Assembly: GCA_910574865.1 (NCBI GenBank)
Contig: CAJTDN010000002.1
Coordinates: 310,001 to 374,000 of the forward strand
DNA from: Lachnospiraceae bacterium
GTDB taxonomy: Bacteria; Bacillota; Clostridia; Lachnospirales; Lachnospiraceae
Direction: 5' to 3'
Length of the DNA stretch: 64,000 nt
Under the pieces are notes generated by a model. The model was given only the letters and a program-made list of their open reading frames with translations, did no database searches and was not told the DNA's origin. Positions 6,922 to 16,397 of the stretch are shown here, in pieces; the stretch's first letter is position 1; each line of letters starts with the position of its first letter. The translations under genes were made by a program, and so were the position numbers.

Positions 6922-8343
6922 TTCATCGACCGTGTTGCCTTCTGTACACCGACGCTAGCGTCGGTGTATTTCGATGAGGAATGCGAAAAAGATTTGACGG
7001 ACATGATTCGTCTTTCGTACAACCATCCGTCCGTAATCATGTATTCTATCGGAAACGAAGTTTATTTTAAGGACGTGGACGCGGTGTCCAAAATCAGCAG
7101 GAAGCTGACATCGCTCTGCAAAAAGCTGGATCCTTCCCGGGCGGTCATCAACGCGCTGAACCCTTTGATGTCCGTGATGGGAAATTCCAAAAATCCCACG
7201 CAAGGCCGCGATGACGTGGTCAATCCGCGAAGGGAAGGAAAAGGCTCCGCCCTTGCGGGCAGCCAGTTGGTCAATACCATCATCTCTTTCCTCCCGCTCG
7301 TGACAAAGCTCGTCGGAAGTGAAAAAGGCATGAGAAAGAGAAATGCGGTACTCGAGCCGCTGGACATTGTCGGGTTTAATTACGGCGACTTCCTCTATGA
7401 GCCGCAGCATCAGGATTACCCGAACCGGGTGCTGTGCGGGTCGGAGACATTTCCGGCGAAGATAGAAAAGACATGGAACAAGGTCAAGGAAATGCCCTGG
7501 GTGGTAGGCGATTTTCTATGGACGGCATGGGATTACATCGGGGAAACGGGCGTCGGCGCGGTCGGATATGACGAGAAGGTAGCGTTTACCCAGCCGTTCC
7601 CGACACTCACCGCGGGCTGCGCGAATATCGACCTGACCGGCCTTATCAACTGCCAGGGATATTACACGGCAATCGTGTTCGGGCAATACAAGAAGCCCCA
7701 TATCGCGGTGCACCCGGTCAATCATGCGGGGCAAAAGCTCTATATCGGCGAGTGGCGGATGACGGACGCGGTGCATAGCTGGTCGTGGCACGGTCTTTCC
7801 GGCAGAAAGACGCAGGTCGACGTGTACTCCGGCGCGAACACGGCGGAACTGTTCCAGGACGGCGTTTCTCTCGGAAAGAAAACCGTGGAACACTGCATGG
7901 CCGTTTACGACGTCGTATACCGGGACGGCGAGCTGCGCGCGGTGGAATATGACAAGGACGGAAACGCACTGGCAGAAGACGTGCTGCGCACGGCGGGAAA
8001 GACCATGAGACTGACGGTTTCTCCTGAGAAAGAGCAGATTAAGGCGGGCGGAAGCGGACTTCTCTACATCCCGATGGAACTTACCTACGAAGACGGAATC
8101 CGCATGATCATGGAAGAACGCCAAATCAAGATTTAGGTGGAAAGCTCCGCGACATTGCTCACGGTCGGAAACGGCGCGCTGGTCAACGAAGACCTGCAGC
8201 CGTATGTGGGCAACACGATCCGAAGCCACGAGGGCCGCGCACTGGCAATCCTGCGCTCGACAGAGGACGAAGGAGAAATCAAGGTGACGGTTACGGCAGA
8301 AGGGCTGGAACCCGTGGTGCTTTCCTTGTCAGCCTCCCTCTGA
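6916..8343 (+). pseudogene. GH2 beta-galactosidase-type hydrolase, decapitated and with an internal stop
   Basis: From about residue 19 the frame is GH2-like: the catalytic-domain stretch DMIRLSYNHPSVIMYSIGNEV contains the family's Asn-Glu acid/base pair. C-terminal jelly-roll segments follow. The first 18 residues are encoded by the GTCGGTGTAC repeat and the 24-bp palindrome, so the N-terminal domains of GH2 are missing. A TAG at 8134-8136 interrupts the frame; homologous-looking sequence (SSATLLTVGNGALVNEDL) continues in the same frame to a TGA at 8341. The TYKGKERKEQ tail to about 8426 is in another frame. I infer a dead gene cut off by rearrangement at a repeat. Confidence 0.85.
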
Positions 8344-8544
8344 CCTACAAGGGGAAGGAACGCAAGGAACAAGCGGTAAAGGAAGCGGCGGCACTGGCGA
8401 AACGGATTGAGGACGGCGAGCAATAAAAACTGATATCCTTGGTCTTGAAGAAATCAGATTGTTCCAGACAAGGGGCGATGTGACTTACATGAGCCGCATC
8501 GCCCCCGAATTATTTTCCAAAATTGTCAAATATAAAAAAGCTCA

Positions 8545-8751
8545 TCAAAATCTGTCTTTATATTCGGGAACATTAGCGTCCGGCTCTTTGATGACATTTA
8601 CTTGCAAGTCCTTGGCTTCAATCAAAACTTCTTGCTTGCATTTCGGACAGTAAAGGGGATAGTTTTTCAATATCGTATCCTCTCTAATTTTGTTGCGGGT
8701 TTTATTTCCGCAAAGAGGGCATAATAGCCATTTCATATTTTCTTTCTGCAT
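8545..8751 (-). CDS. cysteine-rich KTR domain protein
   Basis: This protein of at most 68 residues has two CPxC knuckles (CPLCGNKTR and CPKCKQE), as in the cysteine-rich KTR family. That family is common beside conjugative-element cargo and is probably a small zinc ribbon. The start may be the ATG at 8751 or the more conventional MKWLLCP start at 8736. It is the last gene of the AT-rich ABC/sigma module. Function unknown. Confidence 0.75.
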   Translation of the reverse strand: MQKENMKWLLCPLCGNKTRNKIREDTILKNYPLYCPKCKQEVLIEAKDLQVNVIKEPDANVPEYKDRF

Positions 8752-8792
8752 ACAATCACCACATTGACGCTACCATTGCAAAAAATCCCATT

Positions 8793-9461
8793 TTACTTAC
8801 TCCTTTCAAGCTGAATTATTCTATCATGACGATTAGCTATTTCCAAATCGTGAGTTACGGTAATAATAGTCGTGTTAAATTCTTTGTTCATTTTAAAAAG
8901 CAAAGTTACAATTCTTTCTCTGTTCTCCATATCCAGAGACGCTGTTGGCTCATCAGCCAAAATAATTTGAGGTTTCATAATGATTCCTCTGGCAAATACG
9001 GCTCTCGCTTTTTCTCCGCCAGAACATTCAAGCGGCTTCTTTTTTAATATTGGTTTAATACCGATTGCATCAACTACACTTTCGAAATCCTCTATCTTAA
9101 ATTCTTTTTTCTCAGAGCCTGCGTAAAGTAAAGGCAATTTAATATTATCTTCAATCGTCAAAGAATTGATAAGTGCTGATTCTTGAAGAATAAAACCAAT
9201 CTTTTGATTTCGCCATTGTGCTAACTCATTTGTATGTAGATTATTAGTGAGCGAACCCAAAAGAGTATATTCACCGTTATAGTTTCTATCTATCAATCCG
9301 ATAATATTAAGCAAAGAGCTTTTTCCTACTCCAGATTCGCCTACAATGGCAATTTTTTCACCATCTGCGACTTCAAGTTTGAAGTCATTTAATATTGAAA
9401 TCTGTGCTTTTTTGCTTTCATAGATTTTTTCTTTAACGCTTAAATCAATAATTTTTGTCAT
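8793..9461 (-). CDS. ABC transporter ATPase, bacteriocin-export/immunity type
   Basis: This 222-residue ATPase has Walker A GESGVGKSS (about residue 43), the Q-loop FILQES, an atypical signature ECSGGEKARAVFARG, Walker B IILADEPTAS and the switch His in TVTHD. It belongs to the MacB/LolD-like group used for bacteriocin export or peptide resistance. The start at 9461 overlaps the permease stop by 4 bases (ATGA), so the two are co-translated. Substrate unknown; cationic peptide export or immunity is an inference from the partner type. Confidence 0.9.
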   Translation of the reverse strand: MTKIIDLSVKEKIYESKKAQISILNDFKLEVADGEKIAIVGESGVGKSSLLNIIGLIDRNYNGEYTLLGSLTNNLHTNELAQWRNQKIGFILQESALINSLTIEDNIKLPLLYAGSEKKEFKIEDFESVVDAIGIKPILKKKPLECSGGEKARAVFARGIIMKPQIILADEPTASLDMENRERIVTLLFKMNKEFNTTIITVTHDLEIANRHDRIIQLERSK

Positions 9462-10675
9462 TGTAACACCCCCAAGGAAATTGGAATTTTTTTGATTTTC
9501 CATAACATACTCTCCACAACAATTACTCCGATAAGAATATCAGAAGCGGCTACTAACAATAAAGCCAACCAGTCCATACCTATCAAGCCAAATAATCCAT
9601 ATGTGGCAAAGGTGGCATCTTTTCTTAGCCAGCATCCATATCTGTCAAAAGCAGTGATTATAAAAATAACTATTAGGTTAATAAACGAAAGTATCCCGAA
9701 ATAACCATAAAAAATTTTTTTTAACTTTGAATAACTTAATCCAACCAACAGATTGATTGTAAAGTCTTTTAACATTAAACGGACGCCAACTAATGCGTTC
9801 CAAACAGAAAGACAAGTTATAACTACAAGCAAAATAAAGGTTATTATGCAAATGATTTTCAAAGCATGAAGATAATATTCATTGAAATAATCATAATTTT
9901 CCTGTTGACTAAAGAAATTAAATATTAAGCCCAAATTATCTTTGATAACCTCACCTAAATCTGCTATTTGTTCTTTTGTGCTTTGCAGAATTGTAATATC
10001 CATGAGACCATTTAATCGAAGGTCTATATTTGCGTGATTCATAAATTCCTCATTCACAGGAACGAGAATCGAAAAATTGTAATATGTCTTGGAATTGAGA
10101 GCATAATAATTGGAATGGTAAGCATTTTGCTTCAAAACCCCTTGAACTTTTAGAGTTATTGATCGCCCAAGAACAGATTCTTCCATTTTTATTGTTGACC
10201 CAACGGGGTATGTCGTACTTAACCCTTTTCCTATTAAAACTGGTATTTCCCCATCAAATTGGTAATTAAAATCTACATCTGCCCCTTGTGAAAGCTCAAA
10301 TTGATTTAATTTATAATACTCCTCATTCATATAGCCTAATGATATGTCCATATCATCAGTGTTAGGTATAGATACAATAAACCCATCTGTATAAAAAGCA
10401 TAATTAAAGTTATTATTCAAATAGTCATATACTGCATGTGTTCCATTTTCGTTAATCAGCCCCATATCCATATGACTTTCTGGGTCTAAATTAGCGATGT
10501 AAATTCCTTCTTGATTGATATATTTTGTTTCTTGATACCCTTGAAAAGTTGATAAAATTGAACGAGCAGCAGCAAAGGTTATGTAATTCGCCATGCAAAG
10601 CAACAGAATCATACCTATGCCAAGTATCGCTTTTCTTAAAAATATTTTTGAAACAATAAACCTAAAAATTTTCAT
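9458..10675 (-). CDS. ABC permease, bacteriocin-associated type
   Basis: The protein has one N-terminal membrane helix (about residues 15-35), a large outside domain of about 230 residues and three C-terminal helices. That is the MacB/FtsX-like layout of bacteriocin-associated integral membrane proteins. The start MKIFRFIVSK at 10675 overlaps the preceding gene by 14 bases. It pairs with the ATPase downstream. Its composition is AT-rich compared with flanking core genes, consistent with transfer. Confidence 0.85.
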   Translation of the reverse strand: MKIFRFIVSKIFLRKAILGIGMILLLCMANYITFAAARSILSTFQGYQETKYINQEGIYIANLDPESHMDMGLINENGTHAVYDYLNNNFNYAFYTDGFIVSIPNTDDMDISLGYMNEEYYKLNQFELSQGADVDFNYQFDGEIPVLIGKGLSTTYPVGSTIKMEESVLGRSITLKVQGVLKQNAYHSNYYALNSKTYYNFSILVPVNEEFMNHANIDLRLNGLMDITILQSTKEQIADLGEVIKDNLGLIFNFFSQQENYDYFNEYYLHALKIICIITFILLVVITCLSVWNALVGVRLMLKDFTINLLVGLSYSKLKKIFYGYFGILSFINLIVIFIITAFDRYGCWLRKDATFATYGLFGLIGMDWLALLLVAASDILIGVIVVESMLWKIKKIPISLGVLQ

Positions 10676-11108
10676 ATTTCCGCACCTGCCTTGCACTAAT
10701 TAGTATGTATGTTATCAAAATGAGAACTAAGTAAAAATTGCTGAAAAAGTTGAAATCCAAATAAGCATTTGCTAAAACCGATAGAAGGTAAACGGGAATT
10801 AATATCGTTAAGCTATCCCGTATATACCGAGTTGTGATATTAAATACAGTACCTCCCACAAGTATTCTGCAAAATATTTCTACCTTTTTCCTTTGCAGCA
10901 TTTGATAATGAAAAACTATCACAATGAATGTAAATAACGAAACCACTAAGGGCTGGTAATCAATAAAGTTTTTCAAAAAAGCTTTTAGAAGATAAGAATC
11001 CAAATCTAAAGTCTTTACATAATCCAAAAGCAAATTTAGAGAAAAGCAGAGAATATATGCAAAACTTAGCTCTAACATATCTGTTAGCCTAAATAGAGAT
11101 TTTTTCAT
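10662..11108 (-). CDS. small four-helix membrane protein of the ABC module
   Basis: It has 148 residues with about four hydrophobic segments (roughly 12-30, 52-68, 98-112, 122-138) and short charged loops. No family recognised. It overlaps the permease start and follows the anti-sigma gene, so it is probably an accessory membrane subunit of the same transporter. Length and helix count are the only evidence. Confidence 0.7.
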   Translation of the reverse strand: MKKSLFRLTDMLELSFAYILCFSLNLLLDYVKTLDLDSYLLKAFLKNFIDYQPLVVSLFTFIVIVFHYQMLQRKKVEIFCRILVGGTVFNITTRYIRDSLTILIPVYLLSVLANAYLDFNFFSNFYLVLILITYILISARQVRKYENF

Positions 11109-11134
11109 GGTCTACCCCTTTAAAGTATTGAGCG

Positions 11135-12067
11135 TTAATTTCTATCTTTCTTTTGTGATGTTCCTAGCGTCGGTGTACGGAGGGCAACACGCCTCAGCCC
11201 ATGTGATTTCGCTGTCAACATCGCAAAATAAAACAACATAGCAACCAGAATAATAACGCAAAAATCTCGTTGTGACGAATAACTTATAAAGTTGATTCCT
11301 TTTGTGCAAAGATGAGCTGCCATATAGGAAATTGGGAAAAGTATAGCTCTGTCAATCCATACAATTATTGCTTGCTTGTTTTTCAATAAAAGCCGCAGAG
11401 CTGCAAGTATGACAAGGACAAGGAAAGCTAACATAAAATATGGAAGGAAAATTTGTCTTGGCAATGTTACAGTGTCTTGATAAGCATTATCATTTGTCCC
11501 ATAAATCAATACATCTTCGGAACCATCATTTTGAGCATAAAAAATCTGAATGTTAGTTTCTCTATCAGAGGGAATAACCATATTTTGTTTTCCACGATTG
11601 GACGAATATATGTCCCAGGTCGTAGTCCAAGCATTTATCTGATAAATCTCTGTTTCCGTTTCATCATTAAACTCTTTCATACAACTATAACCTGTTACCT
11701 TATTATCAAAGGCGATGGTAATGCTCCCGTCAGTGCCACTATTAACATGGAACAAGTCATCGGAATAGGGAAAAAATTTAGGTGATGTTAAAATTCCAAA
11801 AAGAACCGTCACTATGGCACATGCCAAAATCGCTGTTAAAAAAACAGTCTGAAGGCGTTTGATAAATAATTCCTTTTTTATTCTTTTTAGCGGAACAATA
11901 TCTGCATATGGGATAATGTCTGCGGGCTTCTGCATATGTTCAAGCTCTGCACGGCACGCTTCACAATGTTCGAGATGTTCACTAACAAACTCTCGTGTAT
12001 CCGTACTTACCATGTCTTCTACATAAAGCGGAAGGATGTCTCTGATTAAATTACATTTATCATTCAT
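11135..12067 (-). CDS. anti-sigma factor with zf-HC2 domain and repeat-derived C-terminus
   Basis: Residues 1-40 hold a zf-HC2 zinc motif (His31, Cys35, Cys38). A membrane helix lies at about 71-92, then an outside domain and further hydrophobic segments near 205-285. It should hold the ECF sigma factor encoded just upstream, with which it overlaps by 8 bases. The last residues, SHGLRRVALRTPTLGTSQKK, are encoded by a copy of the GTCGGTGTAC repeat (11165-11210), which has replaced the native C-terminus. Whether this tail affects function is unknown. Confidence 0.88.
   Translation of the reverse strand: MNDKCNLIRDILPLYVEDMVSTDTREFVSEHLEHCEACRAELEHMQKPADIIPYADIVPLKRIKKELFIKRLQTVFLTAILACAIVTVLFGILTSPKFFPYSDDLFHVNSGTDGSITIAFDNKVTGYSCMKEFNDETETEIYQINAWTTTWDIYSSNRGKQNMVIPSDRETNIQIFYAQNDGSEDVLIYGTNDNAYQDTVTLPRQIFLPYFMLAFLVLVILAALRLLLKNKQAIIVWIDRAILFPISYMAAHLCTKGINFISYSSQRDFCVIILVAMLFYFAMLTAKSHGLRRVALRTPTLGTSQKKDRN
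11165..11210 (+). repeat. GTCGGTGTAC repeat, copy b, inside the anti-sigma gene
   Basis: It matches the copy at 6679-6725 almost base for base. Read on the minus strand it gives GLRRVALRTPT in the anti-sigma frame. Confidence 0.75.
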
Positions 12068-12560
12068 CTTTGTCCTCCATTTGTGTTAATATTTTATTTC
12101 TTGCTCGGTGATAAGTGACACAAGCCCAGTTATCTGTTTTTTGGAAAATATCTGCAATCTGTTTAAAACTCAACTCTCCAAAGACCCGTAACATAAAAAC
12201 CTCCTTATAAGGTTCAGCTAAATTATGCAACAAGAGATGTATTTGCATCGCATCATATTGCTTTGATATTTGTTCCTCAATGGTGTCTTGATTGTCCGGG
12301 AAATCAATATCATCAATATTTTCAACACGCTGTTGCTTTTTCAAGTAGGAGAAATAACAGTTTTTTGCAATTTGGCAAAGCCAGACACGGACATCTGTTT
12401 CACCACGAAAATTATCTATTGAACGCATTGCCTTAAAGAAAGTTTCGCTTGTGATTTCCTCCGCAATGCTTTCGTCTTTTGACAGCTTTTTGAGAAAAAG
12501 AAACACATCATTAAAGTATCTTATGTATATTTTCTCAAATTCTTCTTCAAAACCTGCCAC
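12060..12560 (-). CDS. ECF-type RNA polymerase sigma factor
   Basis: This 166-residue sigma factor has region 2 (FNDVFLFLKKLSKDESIAEEITSETF, with the FRGETDVRVWLCQIAKN core-binding motif) and region 4 HTH (ELSFKQIADIFQKTDNWACVTYHRARNK). The start is GTG at 12560 after AGGAGGTGAGAAA. It is the head of a transcript that includes anti-sigma, membrane protein, permease and ATPase. Self-activation of this operon under envelope stress is inferred from the layout. Confidence 0.92.
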   Translation of the reverse strand: MAGFEEEFEKIYIRYFNDVFLFLKKLSKDESIAEEITSETFFKAMRSIDNFRGETDVRVWLCQIAKNCYFSYLKKQQRVENIDDIDFPDNQDTIEEQISKQYDAMQIHLLLHNLAEPYKEVFMLRVFGELSFKQIADIFQKTDNWACVTYHRARNKILTQMEDKDE

Positions 12561-12603
12561 TTTCTCACCTCCTTACCTATAAGACTTCGCACTACAAAAA
12601 ACC

Positions 12604-12798
12604 TTACAAATTTTTTGAAATATTTTTCTTTTTCTTTTTTCGTGCATCGTCTGGCTTGACAGTATTTTGCGGAATAAGCCACACACGATTTATATTTAAA
12701 GCTCCCTCAACACGGTTTTCCTTGCATAACCGCTGCACCCACCGAAGCGATACATTCCATTTTTCTGCGGCTTCCCGTGCTGTCATATATTCAAACAT
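12604..12798 (-). CDS. small HTH DNA-binding protein (excisionase-like)
   Basis: This 64-residue protein, MTAREAAEKWNVSLRWVQRLC..., has the winged helix of MerR/excisionase-type proteins. A Lys-rich tail follows. The ribosome site AGGAGG is ideal. Proteins like this commonly sit at the edge of integrated elements or cargo modules and guide excision or local regulation. No integrase is near, so its partner is unknown. Confidence 0.75.
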   Translation of the reverse strand: MFEYMTAREAAEKWNVSLRWVQRLCKENRVEGALNINRVWLIPQNTVKPDDARKKKKKNISKNL

Positions 12799-13149
12799 TT
12801 TTGACCTCCTATTGTGTATTGTATTTAGTATATCCGTTCAAACGAACTGTATCAAGCACAGAAGTATGAACTTTAATCAAAGCTCCCCGAAAAGAAAAGC
12901 GACAGAGCATTTACCCTCTGGCGGCTGCTGTAAAGTTTTCAAGGAGCGGTAACTATGGAATCCTTTTTTGGAAATAAAAAAGGGCAGGAGGATTTGACCT
13001 CTCACCCAATAGCCGATAAGGGAGCATGATTTTAGACATGGTGTTCTGATTTTTTGAAAATATATAAGCACCCGATACCAACTGTTCTCTTTTTAGTTAG
13101 TAGCGTCGGTGTACAGAAGGCAACACGCCCATTTTAACACCTCCCCTAT
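12799..13149. other. intergenic stretch with a repeat copy
   Basis: No convincing gene is seen. It holds a short hairpin (CCTTTTTTGG-type) near 12960 and copy c of the GTCGGTGTAC repeat at 13101-13129, which marks the right edge of the AT-rich module. Confidence 0.5.
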
Positions 13150-14031
13150 TTATTTCTGCAAGTATGACACGTATTTCTTCGGGGACACCCCGACGATTCT
13201 GGTAAACGTCTTGAAAAAATTACTATAATCCCCGAACCCGCACATCTGGCACGTCTCTGTCATGGAATACCCCTCCATGAGCAATTCCTTGGCATAGGAA
13301 ATCCGTTTTGCCGCAATATAATTGTTAATCGTGATTCCCGTCTGGGTCTTGAACACCTTGCACAAATACGGCCCGCTAAGGTAAAATTGTTCGGACAGCG
13401 CCGCTATGGAAATATTTTCTGCCAGATGCTGGTTCACATAGGAAAAAATGTTGTCAATCAATTTCTGTCGGGTCGTCGCGGCCACCGGTTTTTGCACGGC
13501 ATCATCACTCTCCCGCTTCTGGCACCGGAGGTAAAACAAATGGTTTAAAAAAGTAAGCATTTCCATGAACACGGCCAAGTCCAGAACATCCTGCCCGTAC
13601 TCATGCGCCTCGTCCAATTTGTGGACGTAATACATCAGCCTGCCGACCTCCCTCTCGTCCAGCGTCAGCCGGTGGCCGAACGGCGCGTCCCGGTGGGTAA
13701 AACAAAAGTTCAAGTCCGTTTTTTCCGTGGACAATGCCGTCACAAAATCCGGGTGCACACAAATCACGATTCGCTCATGCGTCATGGAATCCAGCCGCTT
13801 CACATGGTGGCTCTCAAACTGGTTGATGAAAAAAATGTCGTTCGGCCCGAACTCGTACAACCGATTGTCAATGAGGAACTGCTGCCCGCCGGATATGCTG
13901 AAATAAATCTCGTATGTATCATGGATATGGATGTCCATGGTTTTTTCGTTGTTGTAAAGATGCGCCACGGCAAACGTCCTCGTATCCAGACAATCCGAAA
14001 TCGCGTCCTGACAAGAATCATAAATCATCAT
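13150..14031 (-). CDS. AraC-family regulator of the glucuronide operon
   Basis: A cupin-like sensor half (IHIHDTYEIYFSISGGQQFLIDN) is followed by two C-terminal HTHs (IAALSEQFYLSGPYLCKVFK and the CGFGDYSNFFKTF motif). I prefer the ATG pair at 14031/14028, preceded by AAAGGGGCGG, over upstream in-frame starts. It is transcribed away from the GH88-SDR-isomerase operon and probably activates it in response to a sugar acid. About 293 residues is normal for the family. Confidence 0.9.
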   Translation of the reverse strand: MMIYDSCQDAISDCLDTRTFAVAHLYNNEKTMDIHIHDTYEIYFSISGGQQFLIDNRLYEFGPNDIFFINQFESHHVKRLDSMTHERIVICVHPDFVTALSTEKTDLNFCFTHRDAPFGHRLTLDEREVGRLMYYVHKLDEAHEYGQDVLDLAVFMEMLTFLNHLFYLRCQKRESDDAVQKPVAATTRQKLIDNIFSYVNQHLAENISIAALSEQFYLSGPYLCKVFKTQTGITINNYIAAKRISYAKELLMEGYSMTETCQMCGFGDYSNFFKTFTRIVGVSPKKYVSYLQK

Positions 14032-14350
14032 CCACCGCCCCTTTCCCCGGCCTGATATCCTGATATCACCGGGTTCAAACATATTTTGCCCCCATGATAC
14101 CCACGGATTGCCACGCACTACACGCCTTGCCACATAGTATAACACCAAACGGATAAAATTTGCAATGTTTGCATTAATTTAAAACAAGAAATCTGTCCGC
14201 TTTTCTGTTATCATTGCAGTATGGGACAAGACGTTACAGTTCGGCCCTATGCTGACACGGGGCTGAATCATGTTGCAATTCACGGCCTAACCGGCCGTGA
14301 ATTGCAACTGAATTATAGCGACAAGACACATGGAAACGGAGGTATTTTCT
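14032..14350. other. divergent intergenic region between AraC regulator and GH88 gene
   Basis: About 320 bases without a gene. It should hold both divergent promoters and the AraC sites, which I cannot place with confidence. It contains the perfect palindrome copy 3 at 14272-14308 and, at about 14232-14268, a looser related stem. Confidence 0.5.
14272..14308. repeat. palindrome copy 3
   Basis: Arms of 16 bp (GTTGCAATTCACGGCC and its complement) with a 5-base loop; the core is the same as in the copies at 1195 and 5540. It lies in the leader of the GH88 gene, about 40 bases before the start codon. Confidence 0.75.
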
Positions 14351-15532
14351 ATGGGAATTGACACCACATGCTCCAATGAGGAGTGGCTTGACGAGGCGTA
14401 CAAACGGCTTCTCTCGAAAATGCACGCGCAGTGCGGGCGCATTGGCACCATGATTCCTTACAGTCCGAAAAAGGGGAAATATTTTGACTGCGCAAAGGTG
14501 GAACAAATGGGCGGCGTCCATTTCTGGACGAACGGCTTCTGGCCGGGAATGCTCTGGCAAATGTACGAGGCCACGGGGGACGAACTGTACCGGGAGACCG
14601 CTTGTGGCGTGGATGAGCGGCTAAACGAAATCCTCACGGATTTGAAGGGGGTTGACCATGACGCAGGATTTTTGTTCCTGCCTTCGGCGGTGGCGGATTA
14701 CCGAAAGACGGGAAACGCTCTTTCGCTGAAACGGGGATTGCAGGCGGCAAACCTTCTGGCCGGGCGCTTTAACCCTTGCGGGAATTTTATCCGCGCATGG
14801 GCGGACAACGCGGCTTCCCATTTTGACGAAAACGGGAACGTGAGCGGCTGGATGATTGTCGACTGCATGATGAACATTCCCCTTCTGTACTGGGCGTCGG
14901 ACGTCACGAAAGACCCGCGCTTTTCACAGATGGCGGCACGGCACGCGAAAACCGCGCAAAAATATATCGTCCGGGAAGACGGAAGCTGCAACCACATCGT
15001 GGAACTTAATCCCGACACCGGCGACTTCGTGAACAACCCGGGCGGACAAGGCTTCTGTCAAGGTTCCTCCTGGTCAAGGGGGCAGTCCTGGGCCGTGTAC
15101 GGTTTCGCCCTCAGCTACCGCCACACGGGGGAAGAGGATTTCCTGAACACGGCAAAACGGTGCGCACATTACTGTATCGCGAACCTGGCGGTAAATGACT
15201 GGCTGCCGCTCGTGGATTACCGCGCGCCTGAAACCCCGCGTAAGTACGATTCGACGGCGGGCATGATCACGGCCGCGGGATTGCTTGAACTGGCAGAACA
15301 TGTCGGCGAATATGAAAAGAATCTCTATGTGGACGCGGCATACAACATCCTGCGCGCCTGTGAAAATAAATTTGCCAACTGGGACAACGAAACCGACTCC
15401 ATCATCGACGGCGGCACGTTCTTCTACCACGACGAAGACGGACGAAACACGGAAGTCCCTATCATTTACGGGGATTATTTCTTTATCGAGGCGGTGCTTC
15501 GCCTGAAGGGAAAATCGCTGTTCATATGGTAG
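14351..15532 (+). CDS. GH88 unsaturated glucuronyl hydrolase
   Basis: The enzyme cuts the unsaturated uronic acid from disaccharides made by polysaccharide lyases (for example from glycosaminoglycans). The 393-residue cytoplasmic protein has the alpha6/alpha6 barrel signatures: GVHFWTNGFWPGMLW, DHDAGFLF (first catalytic Asp), GWMIVDCMMNIPLLYW (second catalytic Asp) and QGSSWSRGQSWAVYGFALSY. The ATG at 14351 follows GGAGG. It leads an operon with an SDR and an RpiB-type isomerase, the genes needed to process its product. Confidence 0.93.
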   Translation: MGIDTTCSNEEWLDEAYKRLLSKMHAQCGRIGTMIPYSPKKGKYFDCAKVEQMGGVHFWTNGFWPGMLWQMYEATGDELYRETACGVDERLNEILTDLKGVDHDAGFLFLPSAVADYRKTGNALSLKRGLQAANLLAGRFNPCGNFIRAWADNAASHFDENGNVSGWMIVDCMMNIPLLYWASDVTKDPRFSQMAARHAKTAQKYIVREDGSCNHIVELNPDTGDFVNNPGGQGFCQGSSWSRGQSWAVYGFALSYRHTGEEDFLNTAKRCAHYCIANLAVNDWLPLVDYRAPETPRKYDSTAGMITAAGLLELAEHVGEYEKNLYVDAAYNILRACENKFANWDNETDSIIDGGTFFYHDEDGRNTEVPIIYGDYFFIEAVLRLKGKSLFIW

Positions 15533-15605
15533 TTACAGTTCAGCCGGACCGCATAAGGACGGCAAATCATAAATGGTAATAAAACACAAAGAAGGGGGAA
15601 GTAAC

Positions 15606-16397
15606 ATGGTAGATTTCAGTTTGAAAGGAAAGGTGGCACTCGTCACCGGCGGCACTTACGGCATCGGCTTCGCCATCGCCAAGGCCCTGGCCGGGGCGGG
15701 CGCGAAAATCGCGTTCAACGCCAGGCACCGGGAAGGTGTTGACAAGGCTCTCGCGGACTATGGGGCATTGGGCATCAAGGCACACGGCTATGTCTGCGAT
15801 GTCACGGACGAAAACCAGGTGCAAGAACTTGTCGGGAAAGTAAACGGGGAACTTGGTCACATTAACATCCTGGTCAACAACGCCGGCATCATCAAGCGGA
15901 TTCCCATGTGCGAGATGGGTGTCGACGAGTTCCGCCAGGTGGTGGACATTGACCTGATTGGCCCCTTCATCATGGCAAGGGCCGTCATCCCCGGCATGAT
16001 CAGCCAGGGCGGAGGCAAGATTATCAACGTCTGTTCCCTGATGAGCGAGCTTGGCCGGGAAACCTTGTCGGCCTACGCCGCCGCCAAGGGCGGGCTTAAA
16101 ATGCTGACGAAAAATATTGCCAGCGAATACGGGGGGTACAACATCCAGTGCAACGGCATCGGCCCCGGCTACATCGCGACGCCGCAGACGGCGCCGTTAC
16201 GGGAAACACAAGCCGACGGCTCAAGGCACCCGTTTGACTCGTTTATCCTGGCAAAAACGCCCGCCGGCAGATGGGGGACTCCGGATGACCTGGCCGGCCC
16301 CGCGGTATTTTTGGCATCAGGCGTGTCGGACTTCGTGAACGGCCAGATTCTCTACGTGGACGGCGGGATACTGGCCTATATCGGAAAACAGCCGTAA
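15606..16397 (+). CDS. SDR dehydrogenase, gluconate-5-dehydrogenase/DhuD type
   Basis: The 263-residue SDR has the NAD(P) motif TGGTYGIG, NNAG, and a catalytic Ser-Tyr-Lys arrangement (CSLMSELGRETLSAYAAAK). The C-terminus VNGQILYVDGG is typical. Next to GH88 and an RpiB-type isomerase it best fits the reductase that makes 2-keto-3-deoxygluconate, as in the streptococcal DhuI/DhuD route. Plain gluconate 5-dehydrogenase is the alternative. The ATG at 15606 has GGGGGAAG upstream. Confidence 0.88.
   Translation: MVDFSLKGKVALVTGGTYGIGFAIAKALAGAGAKIAFNARHREGVDKALADYGALGIKAHGYVCDVTDENQVQELVGKVNGELGHINILVNNAGIIKRIPMCEMGVDEFRQVVDIDLIGPFIMARAVIPGMISQGGGKIINVCSLMSELGRETLSAYAAAKGGLKMLTKNIASEYGGYNIQCNGIGPGYIATPQTAPLRETQADGSRHPFDSFILAKTPAGRWGTPDDLAGPAVFLASGVSDFVNGQILYVDGGILAYIGKQP

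Noticed and set aside
12950-13040. Possible tRNA-like fold near the AT-rich module edge
   Set aside because: No acceptor stem with a T-arm GTTCRA-type sequence could be found; no tRNA was seen anywhere in the window.
12877-13071. 64-codon minus-strand frame between the HTH gene and the AraC gene
   Set aside because: No ribosome site or recognisable motif; treated as intergenic.
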